Source of the DNA: Arthrospira sp. PCC 9108
Lineage (GTDB): Bacteria > Cyanobacteriota > Cyanobacteriia > Cyanobacteriales > Microcoleaceae
Length of the DNA: 64,000 bases
Direction: 5' to 3'
Assembly (NCBI GenBank): GCA_016745315.1
Contig: CP066886.1
Span: 1-64,000 of the forward strand
In this document: positions 56,402 to 64,000 of the stretch, piece by piece
How positions within the stretch are numbered: the stretch's first letter is position 1
Layout of the letters: each line of letters opens with the position of its first letter
The notes under the pieces: generated by a model
Seen by the model: only the letters and a program-made list of their open reading frames with translations
Database searches by the model: none
What the model was told of the DNA's origin: nothing
Translations under genes and position numbers: made by a program

Positions 56402-58051
56402 ATGGGGTGGATGCGGTACATAGCGATGGCATTAGTCAATACATTGGGCGTTGTGGTGGGGATTATCTTAGTACCCGCGCCTCATGCAGTGGCTCAACTA
56501 GCAGCGGAGACAGAGGGGCCTGTAGAATATAAGATCTGGGAATTGGAAACTCGCTTATCGGAATATGGCAGAACTTCCTCTAGCTTAGATCGCTTAGAAA
56601 CAGTGCGGGAAAATCCCCAATCTGTGGCTCAATTATATGAATTACGCGATCGCCTACAAGCCCAACTTGACCAAGTATCTGGCCCCCCTGACCCCCTGGT
56701 AGTTCAGGAAGCCTGGCAATATGAACTACAACTGCAACAATATCAGAGTTGGCGGCAAGCCCTACGCCAAACCGAAAGCCGCATTCGTAACGAAGAAAAA
56801 GCCAGCCAACACTGGAAACAAGCCTCCCAATTAGCACTCGAAGCAGTCGAAATTGGCAAATATCCTAACCCCACCGTCAAGGATTGGGAAATGGCACAAC
56901 AGTTGTGGATAGGTGCGATCGACTCCTTGCGACAAATTCCCGCAGATAGTTTAATTCAACCCCAAGCCATTGACAAAATTGTTGAATACCAGGGCTATTT
57001 AGCCATTGTCACCTATCAACGAGCCCTAGCTAGTCAACCAGAAGCTGAACCGACCGCTACTACAGGAGAAATTGCTCAGTTTTCTGTCGCTGAACCCAAG
57101 TTTCCCGGTTTTGCTCTCCATGCTGATGTTAACCGAGATGGGGTAATTGATGCTCTCGACAAAATGCGCCCTAGCCAATGGTCATTATCTGCTGGACCCT
57201 TAATTCTGTTTAATAATGATGATGACGATCGCAGTGGTATTCCCGACAGTCACGATCGCATTGTTAATGGCGAATATGATGAGGCAGATTTAGCCCAAAT
57301 TCACTTTAAGATTTCCGAAGAATATCAAGACGCAGATATATATATTAGCGTTGATGAAGCCTCCCGCCGCCGGATTAATATGTTCCAGAAAACTATTGGC
57401 GGCTGGAAATATATTGATTTGTCCGGTGCTTCTCCCCTGGAATTTAGCCCTACTATTATCCTCGGTGTGGAAGCTAAACAATTCGCTGATGGTCAATGGA
57501 GTGGCTTGGTCAATGTCAAAGCGATCGCCCGTAAAAATGACACAGAAATCGCCTCTGACCAAATCCAAATGGGTGTCGCACCTTGGATTATGTCTCCTAA
57601 TACCGCCCCCGTTTCCCAGGTACATATAAGCGATCGCGGTGTGAATCAAGACGTAGTAGAAGCCCTACAAGATGCGATCGCTCCCACCGGAACCCCCACC
57701 CGTATTACCCCAGGAGAAACCGTCTGGATGCGAGATAGCACCGCCATTGGCTATGTACAATTTCCCAGTCCTGATGGTTTGCGTCAATACAATGTAGCTT
57801 TAAGTCCCCCTGGCGGTGGTGATTATGCCAGATCCTTATTAGGGCGAAATTTTGGTTGGGCTGAAATAGGAGAACCCCGCGAAATTGACTCCCCAAATCA
57901 ATGGTTAGATTTCTATGGCAACCTTAATGTTACCCCACCTCTTCCCGGCTATCCTATGGGGCGTATTTACTACGGAAAAGCCGACGGCGAAACTATCAAT
58001 CCCGATATTTTAGCCTTTTTAGAAGCCCAACAAGTTCAGTGGCCCCCGTAG
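56402..58051 (+). CDS. Protein-arginine-deiminase-like protein, N-terminal and middle part
   Basis: 549 residues from ATG 56402, chosen because GAGGAG precedes it at 6 bp (an upstream ATG at 56378 is also in frame). Signal peptide: YIAMALVNTLGVVVGIIL, AVA-Q-like cleavage. Coiled-coil-like 40-190 (Gln-rich). Then LHADVNRDGVIDALDKMRPS and LFNNDDDDRSGI, a calcium-binding middle domain like animal PADs; WMRDSTAIGYVQFPSP and DFYGNLNVTPPLPGYPMGRI are the start of the catalytic domain, with Asp445 matching Asp350 of human PAD4. It ends at LEAQQVQWPP* where the next frame continues the domain. Confidence 0.75.
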   Translation: MGWMRYIAMALVNTLGVVVGIILVPAPHAVAQLAAETEGPVEYKIWELETRLSEYGRTSSSLDRLETVRENPQSVAQLYELRDRLQAQLDQVSGPPDPLVVQEAWQYELQLQQYQSWRQALRQTESRIRNEEKASQHWKQASQLALEAVEIGKYPNPTVKDWEMAQQLWIGAIDSLRQIPADSLIQPQAIDKIVEYQGYLAIVTYQRALASQPEAEPTATTGEIAQFSVAEPKFPGFALHADVNRDGVIDALDKMRPSQWSLSAGPLILFNNDDDDRSGIPDSHDRIVNGEYDEADLAQIHFKISEEYQDADIYISVDEASRRRINMFQKTIGGWKYIDLSGASPLEFSPTIILGVEAKQFADGQWSGLVNVKAIARKNDTEIASDQIQMGVAPWIMSPNTAPVSQVHISDRGVNQDVVEALQDAIAPTGTPTRITPGETVWMRDSTAIGYVQFPSPDGLRQYNVALSPPGGGDYARSLLGRNFGWAEIGEPREIDSPNQWLDFYGNLNVTPPLPGYPMGRIYYGKADGETINPDILAFLEAQQVQWPP

Positions 58052-58668
58052 AAATTGACACATCTTGGTTAATTACTCGCCAAGTAGATGAACTAATTAC
58101 ATTTGTTCCGACAGCATCAGGTAAACCCTTAATGCTAGTCGTTAGTCCCCAAGAAGGGGTAAATTTATTGCGGCAATTAGCCCAAACCGGTTACGAAGGC
58201 GCAGCAATTAATCGCAGTTTAAGCACCCAAACCACAGTGAGAGCCGCCCTGAATAATGAACTATTAATTCAGCATAATTTGAGGTTGCATCGTGACAAAA
58301 TCACCCCTTTAATTAATCAGTTAAAAGAGGAATTTAAACTTAATGATGAGCAAATTGTGGAAGTCCCAGCCATGTTTGGTTATACCGGATATGCTTGGTG
58401 GCCGAACCCGGTTAATTCGGTGTTTGTCAATGGCAAATTATTGGTGTCTGACCCGCGAGGGGCTTTGATTGATGGCCGAGATTACACCCAGGAAGACTTG
58501 CAGCGAAGATTAGCGATCGCTGGTCTTGAGATCACATTTTTAGATGATACTTATTACCAAAACCTCCGAGGTAGTCTTAACGCTGGTTTAAATACTACCA
58601 GAATCGGAGAAGAACAGGCTTTCTGGGAATCCTTCACCCAACAGTTAGGACAATTTAGCCAACGCTAA
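58039..58668 (+). pseudogene. Protein-arginine-deiminase-like, catalytic C-terminal part in shifted frame
   Basis: This frame continues the PAD fold: VEIDTSWLITRQVDELITFV matches the human SDWLSVGHVDEFLSFV region; EVPAMFGYTGYAWWPNPVNS follows, and SLNAGLNTTRIGEEQAFWES matches the VHCGTNVRR ending. Two catalytic residues are missing: the His of HVD is Gln15, and the nucleophilic Cys is Ala182. The C-run CCCCC at 58033-58037 needs one more C to join the frames. So this is probably a catalytically dead, and possibly split, PAD relative. The GTG start at 58039 is only nominal. Confidence 0.7.
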
Positions 58669-58711
58669 CAAATAGCTATGGCGATCGCCTAAATTTAGAG
58701 GTGCTTATCAA

Positions 58712-59283
58712 ATGTCCATTTTGGCAAATCTCTTAAACCGTTTAGCAATGGCCACAGCCCTTCCCACCCCATCAGATTGGTGGATTTTAGCCGCCACCTT
58801 TCTGGTTTATAGTGCGATCGCCCTTCCCCTCGGCTTCTCCATGAATTTTCTCAAATGGAACCCCATAGATTTTCACCCCCTGCGACTCCTAGGGGCTATG
58901 ATTTGGCTATTTATCACCCCCGCACTGCTTGAGGAAACCCTCTTTCGCGTGCTGTTAATACCTCCCCCCACAGAAGCTCTCTCGCCCCTGATATGGCTAT
59001 TTTGGGCGGCTTTCAGCCTCATTCTGTTTATAATTTCCCACCCCATCGCCGCTTTAACTTATAATCGAGCCGGAAATCCTACCTTTGCCAAACCCCATTT
59101 TTAAGTTTAGCTACAATTTTGGGATTAGCTTGCACGATCGCCTATACTTTAACCGGGTCTTTGTTAATTCCAGTTTTGTTTCACTGGTTGGTAGTAGTGG
59201 TTTGGTTGTTTCTGTTAGATGGCGAACATAAATTATCTGCAAATTTACAGGCAAAATCAGATAATCTAACACCATCATCATAG
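58712..59283 (+). pseudogene. CPBP family intramembrane protease, frameshifted
   Basis: From ATG 58712: LFITPALLEETLFRVLLIPP has the EExxxR motif of CPBP/Abi proteases (CAAX-like), and LFIISHPIAALTYNR the first His motif. The frame stops at 59104 (FAKPHF*). The next frame then reads FLSLATILGLACTIAYTLTG, LLIPVLFHWLVVVVWLFLLD and ends at 59283, with the second His motif. Adding one C to the run CCCC at about 59093 gives AKPPFLSLATIL and a normal protein of about 190 residues. Confidence 0.75.
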
Positions 59284-59312
59284 TTGGCAAGCGCATCAAT
59301 GGGAGTTAAATA

Positions 59313-61379
59313 GTGAAACTTGGAGATTGGATCGCCTTTTTATTTCTAGCCATTTCCCTAACCATTTTATGGGAATTTCGACATATTCTCTTACTGTTAT
59401 TTACTTCAGTTATCTTGGCGATCGCCCTTAATGGTTTAGTGCGCTGGCTACAACGATTTAGGCTGAGTCGCGGTAAAGCCGTCTTCCTAGCTATCAGCTT
59501 AGTTTCCTTTTTGGGCATTATGTTTTTTAGTCTAATTATGCCTCCCTTTTTAGACCAGTTTCAACAACTGCTCAACTTGGTTCCTAGAGGCTATGAAAGA
59601 TTCAGCCGTTGGATTGATTTAACCCTCCAACAACCTCCGATTTGGCTCCCAGAAATTAACTTGAGACTCCCCGGCTTTACCGAAATTGCTAGACAAGTTG
59701 GGCCCCTTGCTCAGAATATCCTCGGCAATTTCTTCGCCGTCTTTAACTTCTCCGTTAACACACTCCTACAGGGTCTATTAATCTTTGTTTTTACCCTCAT
59801 GTTAGTCGCCAATCCCGCCTCCTATCGGCGGCTAGTGGTGCGCTTATTTCCCTCCTTTTATCGCCGCCGAGCCGATGAAATTTTGGGTCTCTGTGAAATT
59901 TCCCTCTTGCAGTGGATGCGCGGAATTGCCATTAACTCTGTGTTTATCGCTACTCTGAGTTATATCAGTTTAACCATATTAAATGTCGAATTTGTTCTCG
60001 CCCATGCCTTGTTAGCTGGCGTGTTTAACCTAGTTCCGAATATCGGCCCCACCTTGAGTGTCGTATTTCCCGTTTCCGTCGCTCTTTTAGACTCCCCCGG
60101 TAAAGCCTTTTTAGTCTTGGTCGCATATATTATTATTCAGAACTTGGAGAGTTATTGGTTCAGTCCCATGATTATGCAGAGACAAATTTCTCTACTCCCA
60201 GCCGCTACCTTGATGGCACAATTGTTTTTTGCCAGATTTCTGGGATTTGGGGGTTTGGTTCTCGCCCTTCCTTTGGCCGTCGTCACCAAAACTTGGTTGG
60301 AACAAGCCGTATTAAAGGATATTTTTGATAACTGGACTTTGAGTCAACCTATACTCGAAAGTTCCGATATTTCCGAATCTGATCAGGTGTTAATAGCAGC
60401 AGACACCCCCCAGAATTACCCGATAGTTCCCCTAATGATTCTACTCAGGAGGATGATAGCGACCATGACATTTGAGGAGTTAAAACCCGGCGATCACTTG
60501 CGCGTCATTGCTCCGAGTGGCAAAATTCGGGAACCATTATCTGTAGAAACAGGTTTAGATATTTGGCGATCGCAAGGATATCAAATTAGCCTCACTTCTG
60601 GTTACGATCGCAGTTGGGGTTATTTCGCCGGAACCGATAGCGATCGCCGCCGTCAACTCTTAGATGCCATTGGCGATGACTACAGCCGAGGTATTCTCTG
60701 TGCTAGGGGAGGCTATGGCGCGACTAGACTCCTGGAAGGGTTGTCTATTGCTGATATTCCCCCCTCCACTAACCCCAAGTTTTTAATCGGGTTTTCTGAT
60801 ATTACCGCCCTATTGTGGGCTTTGTCCCGACAGGAAAATATTTTAGGCATTCATGGCCCGGTTTTAACCACTTTAGCCCAAGAACCTGATTGGGCGATCG
60901 CTCGTTTATTTGACTATCTAGCAGGTAAACCCTTAAAACCTCTCCACGGAGACGGGTGGGGCGGCGGTAAAGTACGCGGTCGCCTATTTCCTGGTAATTT
61001 AACTGTGGCTACCTATCTATTAGGAACCCCCCACCAACCGGATTTAACTAATGCTATCCTCGCCTTTGAGGATGTCAACGAGGAACCCTACCGCCTAGAT
61101 AGAATGTTAACCTACTGGCGCACCATAGGAGCCTTTGAGGGTGTCCTTGGTATCGCCTTGGGGCGCTTTAGTCAGTCCGGGTCTCCCTTTAACTCCCCTG
61201 GGGATTTTTCCGTAGAACAAGTATTGCGCGATCGCCTTTTTGACCTGAATATCCCCATTGTCGCTAATCTTAGCTTTGGTCACGACGGCCCCAACGCTAT
61301 TTTACCTGTCGGCTTACAAGTAGAATTAGATGGCGATCGGGGTATTTTAACTTGGCCAACAAATTCCCCCTCATACTGA
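59313..61379 (+). CDS. AI-2E family transporter fused to LD-carboxypeptidase (S66)
   Basis: 688 residues from GTG 59313. Residues 1-340 are an AI-2E/UPF0118 permease: LLLLFTSVILAIALNGLVRW, GVFNLVPNIGPTLSVVFPVS and eight or so hydrophobic helices. Residues 386-680 are a full S66 peptidase: GDHLRVIAPSGKIREPLSVE, ILCARGGYGATRLLE (Ser/Glu region), NPKFLIGFSDITALLWAL and AILAFEDVNEEPYRLDRMLT. The linker reads NYPIVPLMILLRRMIATM, where RR is AGGAGG and the next ATGs look like a normal start for the peptidase. A frame change in the six-C run at 60406-60411 would give a stop for the transporter at DTPPRITR*. So the fusion may be an artefact of one lost C. Confidence 0.8.
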   Translation: MKLGDWIAFLFLAISLTILWEFRHILLLLFTSVILAIALNGLVRWLQRFRLSRGKAVFLAISLVSFLGIMFFSLIMPPFLDQFQQLLNLVPRGYERFSRWIDLTLQQPPIWLPEINLRLPGFTEIARQVGPLAQNILGNFFAVFNFSVNTLLQGLLIFVFTLMLVANPASYRRLVVRLFPSFYRRRADEILGLCEISLLQWMRGIAINSVFIATLSYISLTILNVEFVLAHALLAGVFNLVPNIGPTLSVVFPVSVALLDSPGKAFLVLVAYIIIQNLESYWFSPMIMQRQISLLPAATLMAQLFFARFLGFGGLVLALPLAVVTKTWLEQAVLKDIFDNWTLSQPILESSDISESDQVLIAADTPQNYPIVPLMILLRRMIATMTFEELKPGDHLRVIAPSGKIREPLSVETGLDIWRSQGYQISLTSGYDRSWGYFAGTDSDRRRQLLDAIGDDYSRGILCARGGYGATRLLEGLSIADIPPSTNPKFLIGFSDITALLWALSRQENILGIHGPVLTTLAQEPDWAIARLFDYLAGKPLKPLHGDGWGGGKVRGRLFPGNLTVATYLLGTPHQPDLTNAILAFEDVNEEPYRLDRMLTYWRTIGAFEGVLGIALGRFSQSGSPFNSPGDFSVEQVLRDRLFDLNIPIVANLSFGHDGPNAILPVGLQVELDGDRGILTWPTNSPSY

Positions 61380-61606
61380 TAGCTTGAGCCGTGCTTTTTT
61401 ACCACATATTTAGCGATTAGTCAATCATCCTGTCAAAGATTTACAATTGACCATATTATGTAAAGATAAGCGATCGACTTTGTAAAATTATAGACAAATT
61501 GCCTCCGATCATCTTTTTTTTCCTTCAATTTCATATATATATCACTTATGTAGTTAATATTTTTGATTACTACAAACATCCTTTCAACTAAAACCTATTC
61601 CCACCC

Positions 61607-62407
61607 ATGAAAACAAATTATTTATTTGGTACAGCTTTATTAGCCACCAGTGTAGCCATCGTTTCTTCCGCATTTTTACCCGCTGCCGCCTTTAATATTA
61701 CCAGAACCGGAGATCAAGCCGGAAATCCCCAACAAGACCTGTGGCAGGTCGGAGTTACCACCAATGATATAGGATCAACCTTTCGGATTGATTGGTTTTT
61801 GGATAAAAATTTTGATGGTTCCGGCGGCCTGAGTCAAGACCTGAGTGCATTTTCTACCTTTAAGGTTGATAGCTTTACCAGTAGCTATCTCGACCTGACC
61901 ATCAATATTAGCAACACCACAGCACTCACCCAAACATTTACCGAAGCTGGTATTGTTAGTTTTGGATTCGGTATCGACCCCAACGCCACCAGTGTTGAAC
62001 TCCTACAAAGTGGCACTAACTTCAGTGGGGCTCAAGTTAGGAGCGGTCAACAAACCTTCCCCGGTGGTTTTAAACAAATTGACATCTGTATTTTCACCCA
62101 GGGTTGTAATGGTGGTTCCCAGAACAGTGCTTTAGCTGCTGGTGCATCTGATAGTCTACGATTAAGGATTGGAGGCGACTTTACCAACGGGACCACTACC
62201 ATTGGCGCGAACCTCCTTGATTTTCCCGTTAAATTCCAAACTACTGACGGTAGCTTTGAATTAGCTGGCGCAGGCGGCGGTGTAGACAATATCGAACAAG
62301 TCCCCGAACCTCTGACTATTTTGGGTACAGGTATGGCTTTGGGTTTTGACAGTATGTTCAAGCGTGAACACGACAAGAAGAAAAAGCAATCTAGCCTCAA
62401 AGCCTAA
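61607..62407 (+). CDS. PEP-CTERM exported protein
   Basis: 266 residues from ATG 61607. Signal peptide FGTALLATSVAIVSSAFLPA ending AAA-F. The C-terminus QVPEPLTILGTGMALGFDSM then FKREHDKKKKQSSLKA is a PEP-CTERM motif (VPEP, hydrophobic helix, basic tail) for exosortase sorting. The middle is Thr/Ser/Asn/Gly-rich beta structure. In the hydrophobic segment the usual GxxxAxG is replaced by LGTGMALG. A 227-bp region precedes it. Confidence 0.85.
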   Translation: MKTNYLFGTALLATSVAIVSSAFLPAAAFNITRTGDQAGNPQQDLWQVGVTTNDIGSTFRIDWFLDKNFDGSGGLSQDLSAFSTFKVDSFTSSYLDLTINISNTTALTQTFTEAGIVSFGFGIDPNATSVELLQSGTNFSGAQVRSGQQTFPGGFKQIDICIFTQGCNGGSQNSALAAGASDSLRLRIGGDFTNGTTTIGANLLDFPVKFQTTDGSFELAGAGGGVDNIEQVPEPLTILGTGMALGFDSMFKREHDKKKKQSSLKA

Positions 62408-62471
62408 GCGCCTCTCTGTTGTCGCCCTATGTCATGTCAGTATTTTTAACTACAGACACTGGGGCGCATCA

Positions 62472-62552
62472 GTAATTTTACGGGTCATGCTTTACAAAAC
62501 CCCCTTTAATGTGAAGCTGAACCGTATTTTTATGTAATGTCTTCGTAAAATC
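62472..62552 (+). promoter_or_regulatory. Duplicated upstream element (copy 1)
   Basis: 81 bp from GTAATTTTACGG to GTAAAATC, containing CTTTACAAAACCCCCTTTAA and GTGAAGCTGAACCGTATTTT. It ends 81 bp before the ATG of the next PEP-CTERM gene. Nearly the same sequence at 63390-63470 has the same spacing from its own ATG. Likely promoter/regulator region; TATGTAAT is a possible -10-like site. Confidence 0.6.
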
Positions 62553-62632
62553 AGCTTTTAGGGGTAGACAGTAACTGTGGGGACTTGCCAGAATGCAGTT
62601 ATAGCAAGTTATTAACACAGGACACACCGAGA

Positions 62633-63283
62633 ATGAATTTATCAAATCAAATTAAATTTGCTGCCATTGCTGCATCTGTTGCCAGCGTATCTGTTTTAAC
62701 CAGCTCACCCGCTGAAGCTGTTACATTTAATATTGGCGATCGCTTTACCGCCAACGCCCAATTTACATTAGTCGGAGATTCTTCCACATCTCTATTTTTT
62801 GACTTCCTCGACGTAGACGGCAACACTGGTGGGCCGGGGAACTTCGGCATTGATAACTTTACTGCTGTGGGTTCTTTTGTAGACTACACCACAGGTTCCC
62901 AAGTTCGCTCAGAATATACCATTCAAAACGTTGATTTTGGTAGCGCCACCCAAGTAGCCAACTTCTTAACCTTTAATGATGGTCTTGGCGGTTTAGATGA
63001 GTGGTCTATGGATTTGACATCCATCAATGTCGTCAGCGATAGTGCTGTTAATAATATGCGGTTTGTCGATATTTATGCCACAGCCCTGTTTAGAGGCGAT
63101 AATGTAGCACAAGGTGGCGGCGGCTATCAAGGCTTGATCAGAATTGACCGCGAATTCAATACCGCACAATTTGATTTTGAAGTTACTTCTGTCCCCGAAC
63201 CCATGGGCATTATTGGCGCTGGAGTCGCTTTCGGAATGATGGCTGGCTTGCTGAAACGTCAACCCTCCAAAAAGGAAAGCTAA
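62633..63283 (+). CDS. PEP-CTERM exported protein
   Basis: 216 residues from ATG 62633 (the TTG at 62585 is rejected). Signal peptide KFAAIAASVASVSVLTSSPA, cut near AEA-V. TSLFFDFLDVDGNTGGPGNF and RSEYTIQNVDFGSATQVANF are the fold; the end is VTSVPEPMGIIGAGVAFGMM with GLLKRQPSKKES, the PEP-CTERM signal. It is a paralogue of the gene starting at 63551 (RFTANAQFTLVGDSSTSL against RFTANSIFTVIGDNSTSL). Confidence 0.88.
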   Translation: MNLSNQIKFAAIAASVASVSVLTSSPAEAVTFNIGDRFTANAQFTLVGDSSTSLFFDFLDVDGNTGGPGNFGIDNFTAVGSFVDYTTGSQVRSEYTIQNVDFGSATQVANFLTFNDGLGGLDEWSMDLTSINVVSDSAVNNMRFVDIYATALFRGDNVAQGGGGYQGLIRIDREFNTAQFDFEVTSVPEPMGIIGAGVAFGMMAGLLKRQPSKKES

Positions 63284-63328
63284 GGCTATCAACAGCCTGT
63301 TAAGGTTTCTCACCAGTTGACATATACT

Positions 63329-63374
63329 AAGCCTGCCCGTCAGAAACATCAACCTAGGGGCGGGTTTGTTTTTC
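63329..63374 (+). terminator. Hairpin terminator after the PEP-CTERM gene
   Basis: AAGCCTGCCC at 63330-63339 pairs with GGGCGGGTTT at 63358-63367 (some G-U pairs), followed by GTTTTTC. It lies about 45 bp after the stop at 63283 and before the duplicated upstream element of the next gene. Confidence 0.6.
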
Positions 63375-63389
63375 GGTTGGGGTCATACC

Positions 63390-63470
63390 GTGATTTTACG
63401 GTTGCTGCTTTACAAAACCCCCTTTTATGTGAAGCTGAACCGTATTTTTATGTAATGTGTTGATAAAATG
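63390..63470 (+). promoter_or_regulatory. Duplicated upstream element (copy 2)
   Basis: Matches copy 1 over about 80 bp: GTGATTTTACGG, CTTTACAAAACCCCCTTTTA, GTGAAGCTGAACCGTATTTT, TATGTAATGT. It ends 81 bp before the ATG at 63551, the same distance as copy 1, so the pair was probably duplicated with the gene. Confidence 0.6.
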
Positions 63471-63550
63471 CCCTAAGTGTGCTAGACATTGGCCTGGAGA
63501 GTTGCCATACTAAAAGCATAATTCTTTTAGGAAAATAGGGTTGACAGAAG

Positions 63551-64000
63551 ATGAAACTACAACATCAGGTCCAATGTGCCACAGTTTCTCTATCCATTGC
63601 TAGTCTATCATTCCTAGCTGCTGCACCCGCTCAAGCCTTGACTTTTTCCCCAGGCGATCGCTTTACAGCCAACTCCATTTTTACCGTAATTGGCGATAAT
63701 AGCACCTCCCTAAATTTCGACTTCCTAGATGCTGCTGGTAATGCCGGGGGTCCTACTGGTAATTTTGGTATTGATAACCATACAGCTACAGGGGTTTTTG
63801 TTGACTATACCACTAATTCAGCAATTGACTCTCGTTATATCATTAGAGATACAGACTTCGGCAGCACTAATCAAGTTATTGATTTCTTGCGCTTTGATGA
63901 CGTGGGCGGTTTATCTGAATGGTCTATGGATTTAAGATCAATTAGTATTGAGGATGACTTCATCTCAGGTAGTATGAGGTTTGTTAATATCGCGGCTGAA
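63551..64000 (+). CDS. PEP-CTERM-type exported protein, partial (3' end beyond the window)
   Basis: 150 codons, open at the window edge, from ATG 63551 (AGGAAAATAGG upstream). Signal peptide VSLSIASLSFLAAAPAQA then LTFSPGDRFTAN. The body (NFDFLDAAGNAGGPTGNFGI, GVFVDYTTNSAIDSRYII, LSEWSMDLRSISI) follows the gene at 62633 closely. The PEP-CTERM end itself is outside the window, so that part is inferred from the paralogue. Confidence 0.8.
   Translation, partial: MKLQHQVQCATVSLSIASLSFLAAAPAQALTFSPGDRFTANSIFTVIGDNSTSLNFDFLDAAGNAGGPTGNFGIDNHTATGVFVDYTTNSAIDSRYIIRDTDFGSTNQVIDFLRFDDVGGLSEWSMDLRSISIEDDFISGSMRFVNIAAE

Overview
The window is chromosomal DNA from a filamentous, phycobilisome-containing cyanobacterium, most probably Arthrospira/Limnospira or a close relative. 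The evidence is dense GCGATCGC (HIP1) octamers on both strands, a complete apcE core-membrane linker with three linker repeats, FraC/FraD-type filament-integrity proteins, PEP-CTERM surface proteins, and many TPR-glycosyltransferase/sulfotransferase and DUF2887-DUF4351 (Rpn-type) genes, which are typical of that group. The genus is inferred from gene style, not from a database match.

Layout. (1) 1-13940: a glycan-decorating island. It holds a TPR-sulfotransferase (partial at the left edge), two glycosyltransferase genes, a group II intron-like ribozyme without an ORF beside a transposase stub (5721-6735), a pyruvyl transferase, a sulfotransferase, a frameshifted TPR-GT4 gene, and a heavily frameshifted TPR-LamG-GT gene. 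(2) 13977-25232: nine tandem minus-strand copies of one Rpn/DUF2887-DUF4351 nuclease-like gene, about 1 kb each. They are embedded in several repeat classes: a 27-bp HIP1 array, two 129-bp arrays, a 12-bp repeat encoding GREE and a 12-bp repeat encoding LIKA. This is the most unusual part of the window. (3) 25339-34946: a second sugar/sulfate island with GNT-I-like, NKWYS-type, TPR-sulfotransferase, GT-methyltransferase (plus a damaged tandem duplicate) and exostosin-type genes. (4) 35186-51886: mostly ordinary chromosomal genes: SDR, DUF21/CBS protein, tRNA-Tyr and tRNA-Thr, three glycosyltransferases, trmB, csaB, a double ArsA/GET3-like ATPase, an LRR protein, DUF1361, cbiA, fraC/fraD-like, an M28 peptidase and a methyltransferase. 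(5) 52277-61379: apcE with its terminator, DedA, a STAS protein, a cyanobacterial protein-arginine-deiminase-like gene split in two, a CPBP protease, and an AI-2E transporter joined to an S66 peptidase. (6) 61607-64000: three PEP-CTERM-type exported proteins, two of them paralogues with a duplicated upstream element.

How the genes fit together. Sulfotransferases (four), pyruvyl transferases (two) and about ten glycosyltransferases suggest assembly of an acidic, sulfated and pyruvylated extracellular polysaccharide. The TPR modules fused to them probably act as scaffolds. PEP-CTERM proteins and DedA/CPBP membrane proteins fit a complex cell surface. This is inference from family names.

Main caution. 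At least nine broken genes are each repaired by adding one base, nearly always within a G/C homopolymer. Either this genome has a strong -1 slippage bias in such runs, or the sequence carries systematic homopolymer base-calling errors. The broken genes are reported with that in mind.
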